This document shows, piece after piece, positions 57,566 to 64,000 of a stretch of DNA of 64,000 bases (position 1 is its first letter; the number at the start of each line of letters is the position of its first letter). The notes beneath the pieces were generated by a model. The model searched no databases and was not told where the DNA came from. It saw nothing but the letters and a program-made list of their open reading frames with translations. The stretch covers positions 2,185,001 to 2,249,000 of the forward strand of contig NZ_CP088247.1 of NCBI RefSeq assembly GCF_021117295.1. The letters are read 5' to 3'. Source of the DNA: Methylorubrum sp. B1-46. GTDB lineage: Bacteria > Pseudomonadota > Alphaproteobacteria > Rhizobiales > Beijerinckiaceae. The translations under genes and the position numbers were made by a program.

Positions 57566-58060
57566 ATGGGACTGCCGATGGAACTGTCGCTGGAATCGCC
57601 GTCGCTCGAATCGTCCGCCGACGAGGAGCGCGGCGAGAAGAGCCCCGGCGCCTTCCGCACCATCACCGAGGTATCCGAGGAACTCGGCGTCCCCCAGCAC
57701 GTCCTGCGCTTCTGGGAGAGCCGGTTCAACCAGATCAAGCCGATGAAGCGGGCCGGCGGGCGGCGCTATTACCGGCCCGATGACGTCGATCTTCTCAAGG
57801 GCGTGCGCCGGCTGCTGCATGGGCAGGGCTACACCATCCGCGGGGCGCAGCGCGTCCTCAAGGAGAACGGCGTGCGCTTCGTCCAGGCGCTCGGCCGCGG
57901 CGAGGTCGAGGTCGGCGCGCCGACCGGTCCCGACCGGGACGAGGACAGCGTCGAGGCTGCCGCCGCGGATCGCCGCGCCCTGGAAGGAGCGCTCGCCGAA
58001 CTGCGGGCCTGCCGGGCCCTGCTCGCGGGCCTCGACGAGGCGGATCACGAGGCCGCCTGA
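57566..58060 (+). CDS. MerR family transcription regulator
   Basis: A 164-residue regulator with one winged helix-turn-helix of MerR type at about 30-100: [25 protein letters not shown] and [37 protein letters not shown]. There is no Cys-based metal site. The C-terminal third is acidic and Ala-rich and may dimerise. Position after ihfA is conserved across alphaproteobacteria, where its target is not settled. I looked for a tRNA gene after it, a frequent neighbour, and found none. Confidence 0.9.
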   Translation: MGLPMELSLESPSLESSADEERGEKSPGAFRTITEVSEELGVPQHVLRFWESRFNQIKPMKRAGGRRYYRPDDVDLLKGVRRLLHGQGYTIRGAQRVLKENGVRFVQALGRGEVEVGAPTGPDRDEDSVEAAAADRRALEGALAELRACRALLAGLDEADHEAA

Positions 58061-58179
58061 GCCTGTTGCAACTTGCTTGTGCGCAAGGCATTGGCCCGCC
58101 TCACGGATTTCCGTCCGCTCCCGCTCCGTCGCGCGCAGATATGAGCTGAACTTTACCGGCGGATCGGCGTTGAGGCGCC

Positions 58180-58599
58180 ATGGCTCCCCCTCGCTCCCGG
58201 ATGTCGCCGACCCAGGAACTCATCGCCCGCGTGATGCGGATCGTGCGCGCTTGCCCGGAAGCCGCCAACGAGGTTCTGGAGTTGATGTTCCTCGTCAGCC
58301 AGATCGAAGCCTCGACCACGGTGGACCGCGAGTACCGCGACGCGCGGCGGGTCATCAGCCGGCTGCGGGCGCCGCTCTGGGACATGGGTCCGACGGATCG
58401 GGAAACTCTGCTGAAAGCCGCCGACACCATCCGCCGGGCCTGCGACCTTGCCGACGGGGACATCCCGTCGGTGCCCTTCGCCGATCTCGGCGAGCGCGAG
58501 CGCGTCGAGAAGGCACTGACCGAGGCGCTGGCGGGCCAGCTCGACGAGGCTCAAATCGCCCGCGTGGCCGGCACGGTCGCCGCTGCGTTGCAGCACTGA
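58180..58599 (+). CDS. Hypothetical helical protein
   Basis: A 139-residue, mostly helical protein (ELIARVMRIVRACPEAANEVLELMFLVSQIEAST; later DRETLLKAADTIRRACDLADGD). No family recognised, no signal peptide or membrane segment. Coding bias matches neighbours and the start ATG fits; a second in-frame ATG lies seven codons on. Stands between the merR-type gene and an exported protein on the same strand. Confidence 0.7.
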   Translation: MAPPRSRMSPTQELIARVMRIVRACPEAANEVLELMFLVSQIEASTTVDREYRDARRVISRLRAPLWDMGPTDRETLLKAADTIRRACDLADGDIPSVPFADLGERERVEKALTEALAGQLDEAQIARVAGTVAAALQH

Positions 58600-58749
58600 T
58601 CCGCACATCGTGTCCGACAAGATTCGGGCGGACAAGCCTCGACGCGGACCGCCGACCTCCCCACATCCTCGGTTGCGCCCTGCGGCGTCGAGGCCGGATC
58701 GTCCGGCTGCTCTCCGGCGGGGTGTGAGACGACGCTCAAGGAACCGACG

Positions 58750-59223
58750 ATGGATCTGCCGACCTCTGCCGCGAAGCCGTTTGCGGCCCTGCCCGCTGCC
58801 CTCGCCACCGCCCTTGCAGCCTCCTGGCTCGGTCTTGCCGGGCCGGCTCTCGCGCAGACCACCGTGACCAAGAGCGAGACCGTGCCCGCTGGCAAGCAGG
58901 CCCGCCTCGTCATCGTGCCGAACCTGAAGAAGGATTGCTCCCTCGGTCCGATGCCCGAGATCAAGGTGGTGACGCCGCCGACCTCCGGCTCGCTCATCAC
59001 CAAGGCCGGCAAGCTCAAGACCCCGGCCAAGTACCGCTGCCCGAACAAGGATGCCGAGGTTCAGGCGATCTTCTACCAGTCCAACAGCGGCTACACCGGC
59101 TCCGACGGCGTCGTGGTCGAGATCAAGAATTCAGACGGCGAGATCGAGAAGCGCGACATCCGCATCACCGTCGACAAGGCCGACAAGCCCAAGGACGACA
59201 AGAAGAGCGGCACTGATCTCTGA
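58750..59223 (+). CDS. Exported protein of unknown function
   Basis: A 157-residue protein with a signal peptide cleaved near ALAQ (about residue 36). The mature part is a probable beta-sandwich (VTKSETVPAGKQARLVIVPNLKKDCS..., TPPTSGSLITKAGKLKTPAKYRCPN, YTGSDGVVVEIKNSDGEIEKRDIRITV) with two Cys that could pair, and ends in a Lys/Asp-rich tail. Its layout recalls small cadherin-like or Ig-like periplasmic proteins; no firm family. Precedes prkA by 260 nt. Confidence 0.75.
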   Translation: MDLPTSAAKPFAALPAALATALAASWLGLAGPALAQTTVTKSETVPAGKQARLVIVPNLKKDCSLGPMPEIKVVTPPTSGSLITKAGKLKTPAKYRCPNKDAEVQAIFYQSNSGYTGSDGVVVEIKNSDGEIEKRDIRITVDKADKPKDDKKSGTDL

Positions 59224-59484
59224 TCCGGAAGGGCGGCTCCGCGCGCCACTACGCTGCACCGCAGCAATTTCGACCGGTTTCGAGAGCCTCCGGCCGCTGG
59301 CCGGGGGCGGACGCTTCTTATCGGAAGCCGGTTAAGCTTGCGCTAAATCCCGGCCAACTTTGAGTGTGTCCCGTTTCCCACGCAAACCGGCCCTCCTGTG
59401 GGCGGTGCGACAAAACCCGCAATGTCGGTTGCGTTCGACCCGAGACAGGATGAAGCTGTCATCAGCCTGATAGGGGGTGTTCGA

Positions 59485-61437
59485 ATGCCGCTGCACTCGA
59501 CGAACGACCTGTTCCAGAGCTTCGCTCGCGGCTATGAAGCGCGCCGCGACACGGAGATGACGCTCTCCGAATATCTCGAGGCCTGCCGCGACAATCCGCT
59601 GATGTACGCCTCCGCCGCCGAGCGCATCCTCAATGCCATCGGCCAGCCGGAGATGGTCGATACGGCACGCGATTCCCGCCTCGGCCGCGTGTTCATGAAC
59701 CGCACGATCCGGGTCTACCCGGCGTTCGCTGAGTTCTACGGCATGGAGGAGACGATCGAGCGGATCGTCTCGTTCTTCCGCCACGCCGCGCAGGGGTTGG
59801 AGGAGCGCAAGCAGATCCTCTACCTGCTCGGCCCCGTCGGCGGCGGCAAGTCGTCGCTCGCCGAGCGCCTGAAGGCGCTGATGGAGGTCCATCCGATCTA
59901 CGTGCTCAAGGCCGGCGACGAGGTGTCCCCGGTCTTCGAGAGCCCGCTCGGCCTGTTCGACCCCGAAGCCATGGGCCGGGAGATCGAGGAGCGCTTCGGC
60001 ATCCCGCGCCGACGGCTGACCGGCCTGATGAGCCCCTGGGCCCTGAAGCGCCTCGACGAGTTCGACGGCGATATCTCCCGCTTCAAGGTGATCAAGGTGC
60101 GGCCCTCGCGCCTGCGCCAGATCGCCATCGCCAAGACCGAGCCGGGCGACGAGAACAACCAGGACATCTCCTCGCTCGTCGGCAAGGTCGATATCCGCCG
60201 CCTCGAGACGCTGTCCCAGGCCGATCCCGACGCCTACTCCTACTCGGGCGGTCTCAACCGGGCGAACCAGGGCGTTCTCGAATTCGTCGAGATGTTCAAG
60301 GCGCCGATCAAGATGCTGCATCCCCTGCTCACCGCGACGCAGGAGGGCAATTACGTCGGCACCGAGAATATCGGCGCGATCCCGTTTACCGGCGTGATCC
60401 TGGCGCACTCGAACGAGGCCGAGTGGCAGTCGTTCAAGACCAACAAGAACAACGAAGCCTTCATCGACCGCATCTACGTCATCAAGGTGCCCTACTGCCT
60501 CCGGGTCACGGAGGAGCAGCGGATCTACGACAAGCTGATCTCGGGCTCCGAACTGTCGCAAGCCGCCTGCGCGCCGGGCACGCTGGAGATGCTGGCTCGG
60601 TTCTCGGTGCTCTCGCGGCTTCGCGAGCACGCCAACTCGAACCTGTTCTCGAAGATGCGGGTCTACGACGGCGAGTCGCTGCGCGAAGTCGATCCCCGCG
60701 CCCGCTCGATGCAGGAATACAAGGACACCGCCGGCGTCGACGAGGGCATGGACGGGATCTCGACCCGCTTCGCCTTCAAGGTGCTGGCCGCGACCTTCAA
60801 CCACGACACGACGGAGGTCTCGGCCGATCCCGTTCACCTGATGTACGTGCTGGAACAGGCGATCCGGCGCGAGCAGCTGCCGCCGGAGACCGAGAAGCGC
60901 TACATCGAGTTCATCAAGACCGAACTCGCGCCGCGCTACGCCGAGTTCATCGGCCACGAGATCCAGAAGGCCTATCTCGAATCCTACCACGATTACGGGC
61001 AGAACCTGTTCGATCGCTACATCGATTACGCCGATGCCTGGATCGAGGATCAGGACTTCAAGGATGCCGAGACCGGCCAGCTCCTCAACCGCGAACTCCT
61101 GAACCAGGAGCTGACCAAGATCGAGAAGCCGGCGGGCATCGCCAACCCGAAGGATTTCCGCAACGAGGTGGTAAAGTTTGCGCTCCGTTCGCGGGCGCAG
61201 CACGGCGGGCGCAACCCGTCCTGGACCTCCTACGAGAAGCTGCGCGAGGTGATCGAGCGGCGCATGTTCTCCCAGGTCGAGGAACTGCTTCCCGTCATCT
61301 CCTTTGGTTCCAAGAAGGACAGCGAGACCGAGAAGAAGCACGGCGAGTTCGTCGACCGGATGACCGACCGGGGCTACACCGAGCGGCAGGTTCGGCGGCT
61401 CGTGGAATGGTACATGCGTGTGAAGCAGGCGGGCTGA
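59485..61437 (+). CDS. prkA: PrkA family serine protein kinase (YeaG)
   Basis: A 650-residue cytosolic AAA-like protein. The Walker A GPVGGGKS (about 117-124) lies in the AAA_PrkA domain; the C-terminal kinase-like domain covers about 400-640, including GVDEGMDGISTRFAFKVLA. YeaG-type proteins act in starvation and stress responses. The frame begins 29 codons earlier, but the ATG at 59485 has AGGGGG eight bases ahead and matches the usual N-terminus. First gene of prkA-yeaH-spoVR, one transcript by spacing (90 and 53 nt). Confidence 0.95.
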   Translation: MPLHSTNDLFQSFARGYEARRDTEMTLSEYLEACRDNPLMYASAAERILNAIGQPEMVDTARDSRLGRVFMNRTIRVYPAFAEFYGMEETIERIVSFFRHAAQGLEERKQILYLLGPVGGGKSSLAERLKALMEVHPIYVLKAGDEVSPVFESPLGLFDPEAMGREIEERFGIPRRRLTGLMSPWALKRLDEFDGDISRFKVIKVRPSRLRQIAIAKTEPGDENNQDISSLVGKVDIRRLETLSQADPDAYSYSGGLNRANQGVLEFVEMFKAPIKMLHPLLTATQEGNYVGTENIGAIPFTGVILAHSNEAEWQSFKTNKNNEAFIDRIYVIKVPYCLRVTEEQRIYDKLISGSELSQAACAPGTLEMLARFSVLSRLREHANSNLFSKMRVYDGESLREVDPRARSMQEYKDTAGVDEGMDGISTRFAFKVLAATFNHDTTEVSADPVHLMYVLEQAIRREQLPPETEKRYIEFIKTELAPRYAEFIGHEIQKAYLESYHDYGQNLFDRYIDYADAWIEDQDFKDAETGQLLNRELLNQELTKIEKPAGIANPKDFRNEVVKFALRSRAQHGGRNPSWTSYEKLREVIERRMFSQVEELLPVISFGSKKDSETEKKHGEFVDRMTDRGYTERQVRRLVEWYMRVKQAG

Positions 61438-61527
61438 GGCGGGCTTTCGGCCCGCCGGCATCCGCCGCAACTCCCGCACCTTTGTCCCTCGACCAGGGAC
61501 GTGAGACTAGGCGCTGAGCGACCCCGG

Positions 61528-62826
61528 ATGCACATCGTCGATCGACGGCTCAATCCAGGCGGAAAGAGCCTCCCGAACCGCCAGCGCTTCCTGCGCCGGG
61601 TCAAGGACGTCGCCCAGCGGGCGGTGCGCGAATCCGCCCGCGAGAAGGACATCAAGAACCTTGGCAAGGACGGGCGCATCTCCGTACCGGGCGACGGGGT
61701 GCGCGAGCCGCGCTTCTCCCGCCAGCCGGGCACGGGGCACCAGGACTACATCCTGCCCGGCAACAAGACCTACGTGGAGGGCGACCGCATCGAGCGCCCG
61801 CCGGGCGGTGGGGGCGGAGGCGGCTCCGGGGAAGGCGGCGAGGGCGGCGAGAACAGCGAGGACGCCTTCCACTTCGTCCTGACGCGGGAGGAATTCCTCG
61901 ACCTCTTCCTCGAAGACCTCGAACTGCCCGACCTCGCCAAACGCCGTCTTGCCATCGTCGAGACGGAAGGGCTGCGCCGGGCCGGCTACACCGTGTCGGG
62001 CTCGCCGGCCAACCTCGCCTTGTCGCGCACGCTGCGCAACTCGATGTCCCGGCGTATCGCCCTCAAGCGGCCGAAGCTCGAGGAGGTGGCCGCACTCGAA
62101 GCCGAGATCGCCGCGGCCGAGGCCGCGAACGATCCGCGCCTGCCCGACCTGCAGCTCAAGCTGCTCGGCTTGCGCGAGCGCGCCAAGCGCATTCCCTACG
62201 TCGATCCGATCGACCTGCGCTTCCGCCGCTTCGAGCCCTATCCGAAGCCGATTGCCCAGGCCGTGATGTTCTGCCTGATGGACGTCTCGGGCTCGATGAC
62301 CGAGCACATGAAGGATCTGGCCAAGCGCTTCTACATCCTGCTGCACATCTTCCTGACGCGCCGCTACAAGCACGTCGAGATCGTCTTCATCCGCCACACC
62401 GACAAGGCGACGGAGGTGGACGAGGAGACCTTCTTCGGCTCCCGCGAGACCGGCGGCACGCTGGTGTCCTCGGCGCTGATCGAGATGAAGCGCATCGTCA
62501 CCGAACGCTACTCGCCGGACGACTGGAACATCTACGCGGCGCAGGCCTCGGACGGTGACAACGTCTCCTCCGACGGGCCGACGTCGACCGAGTTGCTGCG
62601 CGCGCACATCCTGCCGGCCTGCCAGCACTTCGCCTATCTCGAAGTCGGCGACGAGAACGGCCCGCGCGCCGGTTTCGTCGAGCACCGCACCACCCTGTGG
62701 CGGACCTACGAGGCGCTGGCCAAGGCCGGCGAACCGCTGGCCATGCGCAAGGTGAACCACCGCCGCGACATCTACCCCGTGTTCCGCGAGCTGTTCGGCC
62801 GCAAGGACGCGCGGGCGGAGGCGTAG
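61528..62826 (+). CDS. yeaH: YeaH/YhbH family protein (DUF444)
   Basis: A 432-residue protein. IVDRRLNPGGKSLPNRQRFLRR (about 3-24), a Gly-rich linker (PPGGGGGGGSGEGGEGG, about 91-107), then a von Willebrand A-like part with the metal-site motif DVSGSM (about 252-257) and YAAQASDGDN. It follows E. coli YeaH closely over the whole length. It is always found with PrkA and often SpoVR and is thought to work with the kinase. A GTG nine codons upstream is an alternative start. Confidence 0.94.
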   Translation: MHIVDRRLNPGGKSLPNRQRFLRRVKDVAQRAVRESAREKDIKNLGKDGRISVPGDGVREPRFSRQPGTGHQDYILPGNKTYVEGDRIERPPGGGGGGGSGEGGEGGENSEDAFHFVLTREEFLDLFLEDLELPDLAKRRLAIVETEGLRRAGYTVSGSPANLALSRTLRNSMSRRIALKRPKLEEVAALEAEIAAAEAANDPRLPDLQLKLLGLRERAKRIPYVDPIDLRFRRFEPYPKPIAQAVMFCLMDVSGSMTEHMKDLAKRFYILLHIFLTRRYKHVEIVFIRHTDKATEVDEETFFGSRETGGTLVSSALIEMKRIVTERYSPDDWNIYAAQASDGDNVSSDGPTSTELLRAHILPACQHFAYLEVGDENGPRAGFVEHRTTLWRTYEALAKAGEPLAMRKVNHRRDIYPVFRELFGRKDARAEA

Positions 62827-62879
62827 CGAATGGCCTCCCCGGGATGGGAGGAGAGATAGCGTCGAAGAGAAGGGCCGAC

Positions 62880-64000
62880 ATGGTCGCGAGCCTGAGCCGC
62901 ACGAAGTCCACCGCCCCGAAGCCCGGCGAGTTGCTGTTCTCCGGCAATGATTGGGACTTCGAGACGATCCGGCGCATCCACGACGCCTGCGAAGCCGTGG
63001 CCGGGCCGGAACTCGGCCTGTCCTGGTACCCGAACCAGATCGAGATCATCACCGCCGAGCAGATGCTCGACGCCTATGCCTCGATCGGCATGCCGCTGTT
63101 CTACAAGCACTGGTCCTTCGGCAAGCACTTCGCGCAGCAGGAGGCGAGCTACCGCCGCGGCCTGATGGGACTGGCCTACGAGATCGTCATCAACTCCGAT
63201 CCGTGCATCTCCTACGTCATGGAGGAGAACACGGCGACGATGCAGACGCTGGTGATCGCTCACGCCGCCTTTGGGCATAACCACTTCTTCAAGAACAACT
63301 ATTTGTTCCGGCAGTGGACGGACGCGGAGGGCATCCTCGACTATCTCGACTTCGCCAAGAGCTACATCGCCCGCTGCGAGGAGCGCTACGGGCATCAGGC
63401 GGTCGAGCACGTCCTCGACGCCGCCCACGCCCTGATGAGCCAGGGTGTCCACCGCTACCCGCGCAAGAAGCGGCCGGATCTGGCGAGCGAGCAGCGGCGC
63501 GAGCGTGAGCGCGAGGAGCACGGCGAGCAGATCTACAACGACCTCTGGCGGACGCTTCCGACCAAGGCCGGCGGTCAGAAGGGCGATCCGGCGCTGGAGC
63601 GGCGCCGGGCGCTGCTCGAACTGCCGCAGGAGAACATCCTCTACTTCCTGGAGAAGGTGGCCCCGCGCCTGCGGCCCTGGCAGCGCGAGATCCTGCGGAT
63701 CGTCCGGCTCGTGGCGCAGTACTTCTACCCGCAGCGCCAGACCAAGGTGATGAACGAGGGCTGCGCCACCTATTGCCACTACCGGATCATGAACGCGCTC
63801 TCGCAGAAGGGGCAGCTCAGCGAGGCGGCCTATCTCGAGTTCCTGACCTCGCACACCAATGTCATCCGCCAGCCGAATTTCGACGACCGCTCGTTTGGCG
63901 GCCACAACCCCTACGCGCTCGGCTTTGCCATGATGCAGGACATCGCCCGCATCGTGGAGCAGCCGAGCCAAGAGGATCGCGAGTGGTTCCCCGACATCGC
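62880..64000 (+). CDS. SpoVR family protein (partial, cut by window end)
   Basis: 373 codons of an open frame running off the right edge. From ATG after AGAAGGG it reads MVASLSRTKSTAP..., then NDWDFETIRRIHDACEAVA, GLSWYPNQIEIITAEQML, MPLFYKHWSFGKHF and EIVINSDPCISYVMEENTATMQ, which are SpoVR/YcgB hallmarks. E. coli YcgB is about 510 residues, so roughly the last quarter is missing. Third gene of the prkA-yeaH-spoVR operon. SpoVR function outside sporulation is not established; the trio is starvation-linked. Confidence 0.93.
   Translation, partial: MVASLSRTKSTAPKPGELLFSGNDWDFETIRRIHDACEAVAGPELGLSWYPNQIEIITAEQMLDAYASIGMPLFYKHWSFGKHFAQQEASYRRGLMGLAYEIVINSDPCISYVMEENTATMQTLVIAHAAFGHNHFFKNNYLFRQWTDAEGILDYLDFAKSYIARCEERYGHQAVEHVLDAAHALMSQGVHRYPRKKRPDLASEQRREREREEHGEQIYNDLWRTLPTKAGGQKGDPALERRRALLELPQENILYFLEKVAPRLRPWQREILRIVRLVAQYFYPQRQTKVMNEGCATYCHYRIMNALSQKGQLSEAAYLEFLTSHTNVIRQPNFDDRSFGGHNPYALGFAMMQDIARIVEQPSQEDREWFPDI

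Noticed and set aside
58061..58179. tRNA gene after the merR-type gene
   Set aside because: A tRNA is a frequent neighbour in related genomes, but no acceptor stem, T-loop or CCA end could be found.
59332..61479. 715-codon minus-strand frame opposite prkA
   Set aside because: Antisense shadow; PrkA motifs are unambiguous on the plus strand.

Overview
The window is a stretch of bacterial chromosome with high GC and strong third-position GC bias. It most resembles a rhizobial-order alphaproteobacterium close to Methylobacterium/Methylorubrum. The indications are the DUF177-plsX-fabH-ihfA-merR block, a homospermidine synthase paired with an alanine-racemase-fold ornithine decarboxylase, a Cbp3-type bc1 chaperone, DUF2794, DUF898, DUF1206, Uma2 and HWE-kinase families, and several palindromic dispersed repeats of the kind scattered through Rhizobiales genomes. 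I saw no rRNA, tRNA, insertion sequence, phage gene or CRISPR array, so this reads as core chromosome rather than an island.

Layout. 1-4.4 kb: L,D-transpeptidase, bluB (B12 lower ligand), DUF2794 protein and a TonB siderophore receptor; between bluB and DUF2794 the minus strand carries an unassigned, well-folded candidate RNA with its own terminator. 4.8-7.5 kb: eda and edd (Entner-Doudoroff) with a LacI-type operator upstream. 7.8-16 kb: Hsp33, a two-barrel porin, DUF2147 protein, ndk, a lipoprotein, and a DUF898 membrane protein-M48 protease operon. 16.5-21.3 kb: cstA-ybdD and a lemA-TPM-TPM operon. 21.5-25.8 kb: SelT/W/H-like protein, HWE sensor kinase, aldo/keto reductase, Crp/Fnr regulator. 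25.9-32.3 kb: storage glucan genes (glgA and a GH13 glucosidase divergent from glgP).

32.3-41.5 kb: a Cys-less flavin-reductase-like protein, a large EAL protein with a degenerate GGDEF, and three envelope-polysaccharide genes (polyprenyl-phosphate sugar-1-phosphate transferase, SDR, nucleotide-sugar 4,6-dehydratase) that fit synthesis and loading of a 6-deoxy-HexNAc primer. 41.6-44.1 kb: DUF1206 protein, a small protein and two tandem Uma2 nucleases. 44.1-48.1 kb: polyamine genes (homospermidine synthase, GNAT, ornithine decarboxylase). 48.8-53.5 kb: a Tat-exported OpgG/OpgD protein with a translationally coupled acetyltransferase, an Old Yellow Enzyme, a HAD phosphatase and bamE. 53.6-58.6 kb: Cbp3 chaperone, DUF177, plsX, fabH, ihfA, merR. 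59.5-64 kb: the prkA-yeaH-spoVR stress operon, cut by the window end.

The main accessory signals are the candidate RNA upstream of bluB, a ~110-nt repeat present twice (it supplies a stop codon in one place and a spurious start in the other), REP-like palindromes, the fused porin, the Cys-less reductase and the Uma2 pair. I found no clearly new multi-gene system; the RNA is the best candidate for something undescribed.
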